Assembly (NCBI GenBank): GCA_050298555.1
Contig: JBNKUL010000037.1
Location: forward strand, 25,702-89,701
Source of the DNA: JAPHSX01 sp050298555
GTDB lineage: Bacteria > Pseudomonadota > Gammaproteobacteria > Thiohalomonadales > Thiohalomonadaceae
Reading direction: 5' to 3'
DNA length: 64,000 nt
Shown: positions 42,822 through 51,663 of the stretch, piece after piece
Layout of the letters: each line of letters starts with the position of its first letter
Numbering within the stretch: the first letter of the stretch is position 1
Made by a program: the position numbers and the translations under genes
The notes under the pieces: model-generated
What the model was told of the DNA's origin: nothing
The model's database searches: none
What the model saw: only the letters and a program-made list of their open reading frames with translations

Positions 42822-43414
42822 TGAGCGCGGCGAAGCTACCCCCCAAACTTCCCATAGTCGTCCTGATCTCCGGCAGCGGCTCCAACCTGCAGGCGATTAT
42901 CGACGCCGCCAACGACGACCTGCCGGTCGCGATCAAGGCGGTGATCAGCAACAAGGCCGAGGCCTACGGTCTGGAGCGTGCCAGGAAGGCCGGTATTGAG
43001 ACCGTGGTGGTCGACCACACCGAGTTCGAAAGCCGCCAGGCCTTCGATACCGAACTGGCCCGTATCATCGACCAGTTCGAGCCGGGGCTGGTGGTACTGG
43101 CCGGCTTCATGCGCATCCTCACCGATGACTTCGTCAACCACTACGACGGGCGCATGCTCAATATCCACCCCTCGCTTCTGCCCAAGTACAAGGGCACCAA
43201 CACCCACGCCCGCGCCATCGAGGCAGGCGATGCCGAGGCGGGCTGCTCCGTCCACCTCGTCACCGCCGAACTCGACTCCGGTCCGGTGCTGCTACAGGCA
43301 AAGGTGCCGATCCTCAAGGGCGATACCCCCGAGACCCTCGCCGCACGGGTGCTGGTGGAGGAGCATAAGGTTTATCCTGAGGCGATTAGGCAGTTTGCGT
43401 TGGGAAAATCATAA
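42821..43414 (+). CDS. purN: Phosphoribosylglycinamide formyltransferase
   Basis: This 197-residue enzyme transfers a formyl group from 10-formyl-tetrahydrofolate to GAR. 'VLISGSGSNLQAIIDA' binds substrate phosphate; 'GFMRILTDDFVNHYDGRMLNIHPSLLPKYKG' holds the catalytic Asn and His, and the catalytic Asp is in 'AELDSGPVLLQ'. It overlaps purM by one base (TGATG) and is followed at once by a terminator, so purM-purN is the whole operon. Confidence 0.96.
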   Translation: MSAAKLPPKLPIVVLISGSGSNLQAIIDAANDDLPVAIKAVISNKAEAYGLERARKAGIETVVVDHTEFESRQAFDTELARIIDQFEPGLVVLAGFMRILTDDFVNHYDGRMLNIHPSLLPKYKGTNTHARAIEAGDAEAGCSVHLVTAELDSGPVLLQAKVPILKGDTPETLAARVLVEEHKVYPEAIRQFALGKS

Positions 43415-43418
43415 AAAT

Positions 43419-43443
43419 AACGGACCTTACGGTCCGTTTTTAT
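43419..43443 (+). terminator. Rho-independent terminator after purN
   Basis: AACGGACC-TTAC-GGTCCGTT followed by TTTATT lies four bases past the stop codon; it is a compact stem with U-tract. The reverse strand has a matching A/T run, so it may work for the convergent DUF1566 gene as well. Confidence 0.9.
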
Positions 43444-43480
43444 TGCTAAGCCTTTATTCATCCTTGAGAATATTGCCGCC

Positions 43481-44050
43481 TCATCGCCCGGCACGGACAA
43501 GGCGAACATACATACCCGTGTCGTAATACTTCAGTGCCCCATACGTATAGCCCGTATCAAAACTGATTGCCCACGCCCTGTTTTGCGCATATTGGCTATT
43601 AAAAGGGACAGAGGACCAGAATTCTCCACTCGGTGTATCAGGAAATTGCCCTGCATTAATTACCGGACGTGCACATCGCTCCTCGACGATAGACTCCAGC
43701 TCATTCCGATTCGGTACACGCCAGTCTCGCCAGCCAGCGTAGCCGGCAGAAGCATCACCATCGAAGTCTGATGCACCGCTATTGATGTCCAGTGCAGCCT
43801 GCAAAGCAGTGTGCCACTTATACCCGGTAGCGCTACCTCTACAACTAGTGCCGTCCCAACTCTGACCCAAGCTGCAGCGCATCCACACAAGGCCTGTACT
43901 ATTTTGCGTGACTGTGCCATCACCGTTATCAGTAAACACTTCGTTGGGAGTAGTCTCTACCACAGCCGTATTCTCATTACCGCTACAGGTAACCGCCGCA
44001 TGGAGTGCGGAGGAGAGCAGCAGCAGGGAAATCACAAGTACGGTTTTCAT
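43481..44050 (-). CDS. Secreted DUF1566 (Lcl C-terminal) protein
   Basis: This 189-residue protein has a signal peptide ending in LHAAV. One DUF1566 domain fills the rest: 'FTDNGDGTVTQNSTGLVWMRCSLGQ' opens it, and 'GWRDWRVPNRNELESIVE', 'GEFWSSVPF' and 'MYVRLVRAGR' end it. Four cysteines could form disulfides. The domain belongs to C-type-lectin-like folds of surface proteins; ligand unknown. The start is the second of two adjacent ATGs, six bases after AAGGAG. It follows a second DUF1566 gene by 50 bases; both are less GC-rich than the surroundings. Confidence 0.85.
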   Translation of the reverse strand: MKTVLVISLLLLSSALHAAVTCSGNENTAVVETTPNEVFTDNGDGTVTQNSTGLVWMRCSLGQSWDGTSCRGSATGYKWHTALQAALDINSGASDFDGDASAGYAGWRDWRVPNRNELESIVEERCARPVINAGQFPDTPSGEFWSSVPFNSQYAQNRAWAISFDTGYTYGALKYYDTGMYVRLVRAGR

Positions 44051-44100
44051 CATCGTCTCCTTACACCCCGTGCCCATGTTGGTATCCATAATCAGTTTCC

Positions 44101-45537
44101 TTACTCAGCGCTACGAACAAGACGGAGATAATAGCCATTGCCCGTACCGTCACCATTCTTCTTTGCCTGCGAAGTAACCGTCGCATCTGCGAAGGAGACG
44201 ACAAATGCACTACCTTCGTAACGTGCAGAGGAGGAGGCCGTCCACCAGTATTCGGATGAGGAGGCATTGGGAAAGAAACCGTTTTCAATGGTTGGCCCCG
44301 CATTGAGAACACTTAGATTCAGCAGCGACACCAACTCCTTGCGAGTAGGCGCATGCCAATCATTATAACCGCAGATACCGCCATTCGAGTTGACTTGTGC
44401 AACAAACTTTTCTGTGTCGCAATTTGTGCCGTCAAAACATATGCCGCTGTTTTCTATTCCTGCCTCCCCCCCATTGATGGAGCTGTCCGGGTTATACCAG
44501 CTGTAGGTCCATGACTTATCACGTAGCCCCATATCATCGTTTTTTACCTCCCACATCAGGCCTGTAACGTTATCAAGAACACAATCCCAACTGCTGGCCG
44601 AGGCTGAGAGGTGGTTACCATTAGCGTCAATCTTTGTATAACTGAAACCGGCATGACCATCACTATCATCATTGTGCATAACATCACGGCCAAAATGAGC
44701 ATCCTGGCCAGCAGGAACCAGGTCCCCCTCCCCGTCCACTCCCACTTCGGTTGCACTAGCTCCTACAGCGACACAATCAAGCTCATTGTCATGGGTAGCT
44801 GCTGCATCATAGCTGTCGCTGATATTTGCCTGGTCACCACAGAAAACTACGCCAGTATCATTGAGCCTTCCCCCCGTATCATCATCGATAATAGTACCGA
44901 CAGCAGTTTCTATACCCAGCAATGCGTTCGTGGATATGTTGGAAAAAGCAAGGGAGAGCGTCTCACTCGGCTCCGAAGTAAGATCACCATTAACGGGCAC
45001 GGCAATGGTATTACTAGTCGTACCGCTGTGTATGGTGAGCGTACCGCTTACTGCACTGTAATCACCATCTGCGACAGTGGCACTACCGTCACTACTGGTA
45101 TAGTCAACCGTCACATCACCGTTGGCCTGAGAGCTGAGAGTGCCCGAAAAGGTAAGAGCAACGACCCCACTATCACCCTCATACACCTCTGCTTTGGTAA
45201 CAGTAAGGGTCGGTACGGTAAAGCTTGCTGTAACTGTACACGACTCACTTATGGCACCGGTGGTGTAGGTGTCGCCATCAAGGCTGCCACCACATCCACT
45301 AACACCAGTCAGTTCGTGACCCGCATCGGCAGTAACAATAAAGCTGATAGTGGCGCCATCATTAACCGTGGCGTAGGTAGGACTGATGTCCCCTCCGCTT
45401 TCCGCAGTAGCACTGACGATATGCTGCTGCTTGTCACTAGGAAGCTCGATGCCTTGACATGCGACAAGCAACAGTCCGAGAGCTGGGGTGAGAAGGGCTA
45501 GGCGAAGGCGCCCAAAGGGGTTAACAGCAAAGCGCAT
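44101..45537 (-). CDS. Lipoprotein with beta-repeat, Calx-beta and DUF1566 domains
   Basis: This 478-residue protein has a lipoprotein signal with lipobox LVAC (C27). A small InlB-repeat-like beta domain (about 38-107, with a cysteine pair) follows, then a Calx-beta domain (about 108-220: 'VYEGDSGVVALTFSGTLS', 'SEPSETLSLAFSN', 'GTIIDDD'). A Cys-containing link leads to a DUF1566 domain (about 315-478) ending YYLRLVRSAE. It is probably a cell-surface binding protein. It carries a modular surface-protein layout not seen elsewhere in the window. GGGAGC precedes the ATG. It is the upstream partner of the smaller DUF1566 gene. Ligand unknown. Confidence 0.88.
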   Translation of the reverse strand: MRFAVNPFGRLRLALLTPALGLLLVACQGIELPSDKQQHIVSATAESGGDISPTYATVNDGATISFIVTADAGHELTGVSGCGGSLDGDTYTTGAISESCTVTASFTVPTLTVTKAEVYEGDSGVVALTFSGTLSSQANGDVTVDYTSSDGSATVADGDYSAVSGTLTIHSGTTSNTIAVPVNGDLTSEPSETLSLAFSNISTNALLGIETAVGTIIDDDTGGRLNDTGVVFCGDQANISDSYDAAATHDNELDCVAVGASATEVGVDGEGDLVPAGQDAHFGRDVMHNDDSDGHAGFSYTKIDANGNHLSASASSWDCVLDNVTGLMWEVKNDDMGLRDKSWTYSWYNPDSSINGGEAGIENSGICFDGTNCDTEKFVAQVNSNGGICGYNDWHAPTRKELVSLLNLSVLNAGPTIENGFFPNASSSEYWWTASSSARYEGSAFVVSFADATVTSQAKKNGDGTGNGYYLRLVRSAE

Positions 45538-45740
45538 GAAATAAAGCTCCCTCTTTTGATGTAACCGGAAACTAGAAGTACCTATACACTACTCCCTGAA
45601 TCCAGATTAGTTATTCATCTGTGGCATCCGATACCACATATATATCGGTACTGATTCTATAGAGGATACCGAATGACAGTCAATATAGACCACAACACTC
45701 AACCGTAACCCTCATCAATAAACAGGGCGCTAGCCTCGCT

Positions 45741-47030
45741 TCAAACCACATCACGATACTTCTCCCGTATCGCCAGAAACTCATCAAGTTCCTCAAACAG
45801 GAGTTTAACCAGCTGCGGGTCGAAGTGCTTGCCCCGCTGTTCCCGAATAAATTCCAGCACCTTCTCCAGCGGCCACGCCTTTTTGTAGACGCGATCGCTG
45901 CCCAGGGCATCGAAGACATCGGCCAGGGCGGTAATGCGGCCGTAGATATGGATCTCCTCCCCGGCGAGACGGTTGGGATAACCGCTGCCGTCATATTTTT
46001 CATGATGCTGATGGGCTATGATGGCGGCGGCCTGGATGATGGGGCGGCTCGAGCCGCTTAACATTTCGTAGCCAAGGCTCGCGTGCTCCTGCATATGCGC
46101 ATACTCTTCATCAGTGAGGCGTCCCGGCTTGTTGAGAATGGCATCGGGTATCGCCACTTTACCGATATCGTGCATCGGTGAGGCGATACGCAGTATCTCC
46201 TCTTCCGCAACAGGCAGGCCGCTCAGGCGCGCCAGTAACGCTGAATACTCAGCGACGCGACGAACATGGTTTGCCGTCTCCCGGGAACGCCCCTCACAGA
46301 TGGTACCCATGGTCATGATGACCTCTTTTTGGGTATTTTCGATCTCATGCTCGTGGGCCAGCTCTGCGCTGATCCTGGCCTTCACCTCCTCCTCTATGCG
46401 CTGCTCAAGGGTTTTATTGAGCTCAGCCAGCTCTTCCCTCTGGCCTTGCACCCGAGAGAAGGCCGCCTCGCGCGCCGCCTCAACGGCCCAAACGATGAGG
46501 CACAGGGCCAGTATCTGTCCCAGATGGACAAACAGGGTATCGACGTCGCGATCACCGTCCGACAACTGGGGAAGCCATGATGCCTCCACCCCGATGCCGT
46601 GGCGGAACTCGATGAAGACAAACACCTGAAACATGATGGAGAAGGCGAGCCAGAAGATAACCGAGCGACGCCCGTCACCCAGCAGGGCAATAATAGGCAG
46701 CAGCGCGAACCACGCCGTATGCGGAGCGTGGATTCCGTCCAAACCCAGCTGGAAGTAGCTCAGGACGATAGCCATCAACAGGGCAAGCAGATTACTGGTT
46801 GTAATGCAGCCCATCCTCTCTGCCTGACGCGACAACAGGGTCGCCGCAGCGGCGATCACGGCCAGAAGCATTGCACCAGAGGTATCACCCAGAACCAGGT
46901 GGAAGAGGGAAAATGCCAAGGCAAATAATCCAACGATTATCGTCGATAGTCTTGCGACACCAATTTTTCGTTCCTGCGGCGTCTCCGCATTCTGAATGGC
47001 ATCAATCCTTGAAAGAATTGATCGGTACAT
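45741..47030 (-). CDS. Membrane HD-GYP domain protein (probable c-di-GMP phosphodiesterase)
   Basis: This 429-residue protein has six hydrophobic segments in its first 200 residues, a coiled coil (about 205-235) and a C-terminal HD-GYP domain. The domain shows 'SPMHDIGKVAIPD' (HD pair and Lys), 'HQHHEKYDGSGYP' (GYP motif complete) and 'GRITALADVFDAL'. It should hydrolyse cyclic di-GMP to GMP. The membrane part is not a domain I can name, so the stimulus is unknown. It stands alone between the DUF1566 pair and the ammonium transporter. Together with the EAL regulator it makes two c-di-GMP-degrading proteins here. Confidence 0.93.
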   Translation of the reverse strand: MYRSILSRIDAIQNAETPQERKIGVARLSTIIVGLFALAFSLFHLVLGDTSGAMLLAVIAAAATLLSRQAERMGCITTSNLLALLMAIVLSYFQLGLDGIHAPHTAWFALLPIIALLGDGRRSVIFWLAFSIMFQVFVFIEFRHGIGVEASWLPQLSDGDRDVDTLFVHLGQILALCLIVWAVEAAREAAFSRVQGQREELAELNKTLEQRIEEEVKARISAELAHEHEIENTQKEVIMTMGTICEGRSRETANHVRRVAEYSALLARLSGLPVAEEEILRIASPMHDIGKVAIPDAILNKPGRLTDEEYAHMQEHASLGYEMLSGSSRPIIQAAAIIAHQHHEKYDGSGYPNRLAGEEIHIYGRITALADVFDALGSDRVYKKAWPLEKVLEFIREQRGKHFDPQLVKLLFEELDEFLAIREKYRDVV

Positions 47031-47167
47031 AGATCACTTATCCCTCCACGCAAAGAGCATGGCTTATTCTTGTTAATTGTGTTTTGGAATATTAGCCGAT
47101 GAGGCTACGGGTTGAAATCCCCTAAACACGGGGAGGGTATTACAACAATTGCATCGCTGAAACGATA

Positions 47168-47188
47168 TGCCCCCATGAACTGGGGGCA
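47168..47188 (-). terminator. Hairpin after the ammonium transporter gene
   Basis: A seven-pair stem TGCCCCC/GGGGGCA lies 23 bases past the transporter stop. The following minus-strand bases (TATCGTTTC) are only partly U-rich, so this is a moderate terminator candidate. Confidence 0.55.
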
Positions 47189-47211
47189 CCTTGTAGTGAA
47201 CTGCCTAACTA

Positions 47212-48405
47212 TTATCGATCGTAGCTCGGCTCTGCCGCGATCTTGTGGATAGCAAGGTCAGCGCCTTCGTACTCATCCTCTTCGGAGAGGCGTAGGCCGA
47301 ACAGCTGCTTCAGCGTGCCATAGACGATGAAACCGCCTGCAGTGGCGATGACCAGGCCGATCACGGTACCGGCGAGCTGTCCCATAAAGGTGACGCCACC
47401 CATACCACCGAGGGCCTCGAGGCCGAAGATCCCGGCAGCGATGCCACCCCAGGCACCACACAGGCCATGCAGCGGCCAAACACCCAGCACATCGTCGATC
47501 TTCCACTTGTTCTGCACCAGGGTGAAGGTCCAGACGAAGAGGCCGCCGGCAATCAGGCCGGTGATCAGCGCACCGAGAGGGTGCATCAGGTCGGAACCGG
47601 CACAGACGGCCACCAGACCGGCAAGCGGACCGTTGTGGACGAAGCCAGGGTCGTTCTTACCGGCAAACAGGGCGGCAAGGATACCGCCGACCATCGCCAT
47701 CAGGGAGTTGACCGCCACCAGGCCGGAGATCCCCTCGACGCTCTGGGCCGACATAACATTAAAGCCGAACCAGCCGACGGTGAGGATCCAGGCGCCCAGC
47801 GCGAGGAAGGGGATGCTCGAGGGGGGATGGGCGTAGACTTCGCCGTTCTTGCCATAGCGCCCCTTGCGATGCCCCAGCAGGACTACCGCGCCCAGCGCCA
47901 GCCAGCCACCCATGGCGTGCACCACAACGGAGCCGGCAAAGTCATGGAACTCTGCACCAAAAGTGGACCCGATCCACGCCTGTACACCGTAATTACCGGC
48001 CCAGACGATACCCTCGAAGAAGGGGTAGACCAGTGCCACCAGAATAAAGGTAGCCATCAGCTGCGGGTAGAACTTGGCGCGCTCGGCGATACCGCCGGAG
48101 ATAATCGCCGGGATAGCCGCGGCGAAGGTGAGGAGGAAGAAAAACTTCACCAGCTCGTAGCCGTTGTCGACGCTGATCACCTTGGCACTATCGAAGAAAC
48201 CGACACCGTAGGCCACCGCATAGCCGATAAAGAAGTAGGCGATGGTGGAGATGGCGAAGTCGGTGATAATTTTAACCAGGGCGTTGACCTGGTTCTTCCT
48301 GCGTACCGTGCCCACCTCGAGGAAGGCGAAACCGGCGTGCATGGCCAGCACCATAATGGCGCCGAGGAGGACGAAAAGCGTGTCGATACCGCTACTGCTA
48401 CCCAT
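47212..48405 (-). CDS. amt: Ammonium transporter
   Basis: This 397-residue inner-membrane channel of the Amt/MEP/Rh family has eleven helices. The twin pore histidines are in 'GSVVVHAMGGW' and 'GVWPLHGLCGAWGG', and the helix signature 'DFAGSVVVHAMGG' matches the family pattern. No signal peptide is obvious, so the N-terminus begins within helix 1, which is shorter than in E. coli AmtB. The cytoplasmic tail 'SEEDEYEGADLAIH' is where GlnK would dock. No glnK gene is next to it, but a sigma-54 promoter and NtrC-type sites lie just upstream. Confidence 0.96.
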   Translation of the reverse strand: MGSSSGIDTLFVLLGAIMVLAMHAGFAFLEVGTVRRKNQVNALVKIITDFAISTIAYFFIGYAVAYGVGFFDSAKVISVDNGYELVKFFFLLTFAAAIPAIISGGIAERAKFYPQLMATFILVALVYPFFEGIVWAGNYGVQAWIGSTFGAEFHDFAGSVVVHAMGGWLALGAVVLLGHRKGRYGKNGEVYAHPPSSIPFLALGAWILTVGWFGFNVMSAQSVEGISGLVAVNSLMAMVGGILAALFAGKNDPGFVHNGPLAGLVAVCAGSDLMHPLGALITGLIAGGLFVWTFTLVQNKWKIDDVLGVWPLHGLCGAWGGIAAGIFGLEALGGMGGVTFMGQLAGTVIGLVIATAGGFIVYGTLKQLFGLRLSEEDEYEGADLAIHKIAAEPSYDR

Positions 48406-48454
48406 GAATTGATACTCCTGACAGATTACTTTGCATTACTGGTGCATCACTATG

Positions 48455-48469
48455 GCAAGAACCGCACCA
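48455..48469 (-). promoter_or_regulatory. Sigma-54 (-24/-12) promoter of the ammonium transporter gene
   Basis: The minus strand reads TGGTGCGGTTCTTGC, matching TGGCACG-N4-TTGC with GG and GC dinucleotides ten bases apart. Transcription would start near 48443, giving a leader of about 38 bases. The match at every key position, together with NtrC-like sites upstream, makes this a strong call. Confidence 0.8.
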
Positions 48470-48478
48470 AGTTAGTGC
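48464..48478. promoter_or_regulatory. Third, weaker NtrC-like half-symmetric site overlapping the promoter
   Basis: GCAC-N7-GTGC is present, overlapping the -24 element. It has the NtrC spacing but lies too close for activation and might be chance or a repression site. Confidence 0.35.
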
Positions 48479-48532
48479 TAATCAGGAAATCAAACAGTTA
48501 GCTATCAATTCCCCTTATCACAGCGGCCCATG

Positions 48533-48549
48533 TGCACGAGTATGGTGCA
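48533..48549. promoter_or_regulatory. NtrC-type enhancer site
   Basis: TGCAC-N7-GTGCA is a perfect 17-base match to the symmetric NtrC consensus. Its centre lies about 98 bases before the predicted transcription start of the ammonium transporter gene. Confidence 0.75.
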
Positions 48550-48575
48550 TTTTCAACATTCCTGCCCACTCATGG

Positions 48576-48592
48576 GGCACCCTATTGGTGCC
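48576..48592. promoter_or_regulatory. Second NtrC-type site, overlapping the end of the RND gene
   Basis: GGCAC-N7-GTGCC is centred about 141 bases before the predicted start, 43 bases (four helical turns) from the first site. It spans the RND pump stop codon, so it could instead be a small hairpin at the end of that mRNA, although no U-tract follows. Confidence 0.55.
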
Positions 48593-51500
48593 GTGCACGA
48601 TGACTGCGCTCCATAAAGAAGCGGTAGAGCATCGGCGTAACAAAGAGGGTCAGCACGGTGGAGAAGGCGAGCCCCCAGACGATGGCGGTAGCGACCGGCC
48701 CCCAGATCAGCGACTTGCCCCCCAGCCCCGTGGCCAGGGAGAAGAGACCGGCGATGGTGGTAAGCGAGGTGATGAGGATCGGGATCACCCGACGGCGCGC
48801 TGCATAGACGGTGGCGTGCAGCACGCTCATACCCGACTTGATTCGCGCATTGGCCGCGGAGATCAACACGATGGCCGCATTCACCGCGATACCACCCAAC
48901 GCCACCACACCGTAAAGGGTATAGAGGCTGAGCGGGTTACCGGTGAGCCACAGCCCCAACAGCACCCCGGTGAATGCCATGGGGATGGTGACGATAATCA
49001 GCAACGGCTGGAAGTAGCTCTCGAACTGGGTGCCGAGGATGAGATAGATCATGCCGATACCGAAGAGGAAGAGGACGAAGATCGAATCGAGGCTCTCGTT
49101 GATGTCGTCCAGCTCACCGGAAAAATCGAGGTCGATGCCCGGATAGTTGGCGGCGACACGGCTCCACCCCTCCACCAACCGCTTGTTGGCGGTGACGGTA
49201 TCCATCACCCCTTTGTCCAGGTCCGCTTCCAGGGTAATGGCGCGGCGCAGGTTGTGGTGGCGGATATTGGAGCGGCCATAGCCGACCTCATGCTCCACCA
49301 GCTCGCCCAGCGCCATCTCACCGCCCCCCGGCAGGGCCAGCGGGGTGCGTAGCAGCGAGTCGAGGTCGCGGTATTGCTGTTCGGCCTCTACCCGTACCTC
49401 CACCTTCTCACCGCGCACCTGCACGCTGGAGACTACCTCGCCGTCACCCAGCATGCGGACAAGGCGGGAGAGCACCGCCGGGCTGACCCCGGCACGGTTG
49501 GCCGCATCGTGATCGATACGCATCACCATCTCCATACCGCCCGGGCTGTCGTTGTCGCTGACATCGCTCACCCCCTCAATAGCGGTTAGGAGCCCCTTCA
49601 GCTCATCCACCGCAGCACTTATCTGTTCGAAGTCGTCACCGCGCACCTTTACCTTGATTGGCTTCTCGGTGGGCGGGCCGTCCTTCAGCTCGAAGAAATA
49701 GAGCTCGGCAACGCCGGTCATATTTGCCAGCAGCGGGCGCACCGCATCCACCACCTCGCGGGTGGTACGCATCCCCTCCTGGTGCGGGTTAAGGCTCACC
49801 ATTACCTGGGCATAGTTATCGCCCATCAACGGTTCGGTCTCGGTGAACATAATGCCGGCGTAGCTGACCATGCCGCGCACCTCACCCTCGCGCATTGCGT
49901 CACGAATACGCTGCTCCGCCTCACGGCTCTTTTGCAGGCTGCGCTCGATGGGGGTTCCCGGCGGCATCTCGACATTGATATAGAAGAGCCGCTGCGACTC
50001 CATGGCGAAGAAGTTGACGTTAATCTGCCCCGAGGCGAGCGCGCCGATGGCGACGACGAACAGCAACACCACCGCGACGGCGGCACGCCTCGGGTAGCGC
50101 ATCGCCTTCAGTAGCAGGCGCGAGTACTTCACCTGCATCAAGTGGGTATAGCGCTCGCGATGGCGCTGAATGCGTGAGGGGTTATTGAAGTTGATGCGCG
50201 CCGAGACCACGTGGGTGGGCAGGAGCCAGTAGGCCTCCAGCAGGGAGATCGCCAGTGCCAGGGTCACTACCAGTGGGATCACCATCATGAACTGGCCCAG
50301 AATGCCCGGCATCAGCATCAACGGCATAAAGGCGGCCATGGTGGTCAGCACCGAGGCGGTAACCGGTGCGAACACCTCATGCAGGGAGTCCACGGCGGCC
50401 TGCACCGCCCCCATGCCGTGGCGAATGCGATAGTAGATCCCCTCCACTACCACCACCGCGTCATCCACCAGCATACCGAGGCTGATCACTACCCCCAGTA
50501 GCACCGAATTGTTGAGGGTCTGGCCAATATTGGAGAGCACCAGGAAGGTGGCGGCAAGGGTAAAGGGGATACCGATGGTGGTGAAAAAGGAGATACGCGA
50601 GCCGAGGAAGGCCCAGGTGACCAGCAGCACCAGCGCCAGGCCGAGCACGGCATTGGTCTCCATCACATTGATGGCACGGCGGGTGGAGGTGGTCTGGTCG
50701 TCTACCAGCACCAGCCTGAGGCCGTAGGCATCCAGCAGACGGTTGCGCTCACCGATAAAGGCGTTAAGGCGCTCCAGTAGCTCCAGGGTATTGGCGCTCT
50801 CCTTCTTGAACACCGACAGCAGCATGGCAGGGCGGTCACCATAACTCACCAGCTCATCGGCACGCTCGCGGTCACGCTGCACCCTGGCCACGGAGCCCAG
50901 CGTCACCTCCCCCTCGGCACCGATTAGCGGCAGGGACTCGAGCAGCCCCGGCTCCGCGCCGGTCCCCACCATTCGCAGCAGCACATCGCGGTTATCCATA
51001 CGTACGCTGCCGGCGGATAGGTCGCGGAAGTAGAGGCTCACGGTATCGGCCACCGCATTCGGCCCCAGCCCAATTGCGCTGAGCTTGGCCGGGTCGAACA
51101 CCACTCTCATCTCCGGGTCACGCAGGCCGAGGGCGTCGACCCGATCGATCCCCTTCAGCCGCTCCAGGTCCTTCTCCAGTTGCCTGCCCTGGAAGCGCAG
51201 TTGCTCGTCGTTACCCATCCCCTGCAATACCAGCGAGGCGGTGGGGAAGGCGTTGGCCGAGGTGATCTCAAAGATGAACGGCGAGTTGGCCTCCTCCGGC
51301 AGCTCGCTGTTCTCTACATTCTGCACCTCACGGCGCAGGTCGGTGAGTCGCTTATCGAAGATACGCGGCTCCAGGTCGTTGAAACGGATCAATACGCTGG
51401 AGACCGACTCGCGGCTGGTGCTGGAGATAAAACGAATATCGGAGATAGAGGAGACCGCATCCTCCAACGGCGTGGTGATCAGCTTCTCCACGTCTTCGGC

Positions 51501-51659
51501 GGAGGCACCCGACATTACCGTGGTGATCTGGATCCAGTTGAAGTTGATGCTGGGGTCCTTCTCCCGCGGCAACATGTTGTAGGCGAGGAGGCCGAGCACC
51601 AGCACCAGCACGAAAAAGAGGTTGGCCAGCACATGGTGCTGCAATAGACGGGCAAGCAT
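48582..51659 (-). CDS. RND efflux pump, inner-membrane subunit
   Basis: This 1025-residue proton-driven transporter has twelve helices and two large periplasmic loops. In helix 4 the proton-relay pair D399-D400 is in 'ISLGMLVDDAVVVVEG'. In helix 10 the place of AcrB K940 appears to be Val (GGIAVNAAIVLI), as in some distant members of the HAE1 group. Substrates cannot be predicted. It starts four bases after the adaptor gene (51664) in an operon headed by a PadR regulator. No outer-membrane channel is in this operon. Its stop overlaps one of the NtrC-like sites of the next gene. Confidence 0.95.
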   Translation of the reverse strand: MLARLLQHHVLANLFFVLVLVLGLLAYNMLPREKDPSINFNWIQITTVMSGASAEDVEKLITTPLEDAVSSISDIRFISSTSRESVSSVLIRFNDLEPRIFDKRLTDLRREVQNVENSELPEEANSPFIFEITSANAFPTASLVLQGMGNDEQLRFQGRQLEKDLERLKGIDRVDALGLRDPEMRVVFDPAKLSAIGLGPNAVADTVSLYFRDLSAGSVRMDNRDVLLRMVGTGAEPGLLESLPLIGAEGEVTLGSVARVQRDRERADELVSYGDRPAMLLSVFKKESANTLELLERLNAFIGERNRLLDAYGLRLVLVDDQTTSTRRAINVMETNAVLGLALVLLVTWAFLGSRISFFTTIGIPFTLAATFLVLSNIGQTLNNSVLLGVVISLGMLVDDAVVVVEGIYYRIRHGMGAVQAAVDSLHEVFAPVTASVLTTMAAFMPLMLMPGILGQFMMVIPLVVTLALAISLLEAYWLLPTHVVSARINFNNPSRIQRHRERYTHLMQVKYSRLLLKAMRYPRRAAVAVVLLFVVAIGALASGQINVNFFAMESQRLFYINVEMPPGTPIERSLQKSREAEQRIRDAMREGEVRGMVSYAGIMFTETEPLMGDNYAQVMVSLNPHQEGMRTTREVVDAVRPLLANMTGVAELYFFELKDGPPTEKPIKVKVRGDDFEQISAAVDELKGLLTAIEGVSDVSDNDSPGGMEMVMRIDHDAANRAGVSPAVLSRLVRMLGDGEVVSSVQVRGEKVEVRVEAEQQYRDLDSLLRTPLALPGGGEMALGELVEHEVGYGRSNIRHHNLRRAITLEADLDKGVMDTVTANKRLVEGWSRVAANYPGIDLDFSGELDDINESLDSIFVLFLFGIGMIYLILGTQFESYFQPLLIIVTIPMAFTGVLLGLWLTGNPLSLYTLYGVVALGGIAVNAAIVLISAANARIKSGMSVLHATVYAARRRVIPILITSLTTIAGLFSLATGLGGKSLIWGPVATAIVWGLAFSTVLTLFVTPMLYRFFMERSHRARHQ

Positions 51660-51663
51660 GGCC

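Noticed and set aside
43481..45537. Diversity-generating retroelement with DUF1566 as variable protein
   Set aside because: No reverse-transcriptase gene or template/variable repeat pair was seen in the window.
47031..47211. Cyclic-di-GMP riboswitch before the HD-GYP gene
   Set aside because: Short resemblances (ACGCAAAG, GAGGCTAC) lie on the wrong strand or in the wrong order, and the conserved core cannot be assembled.
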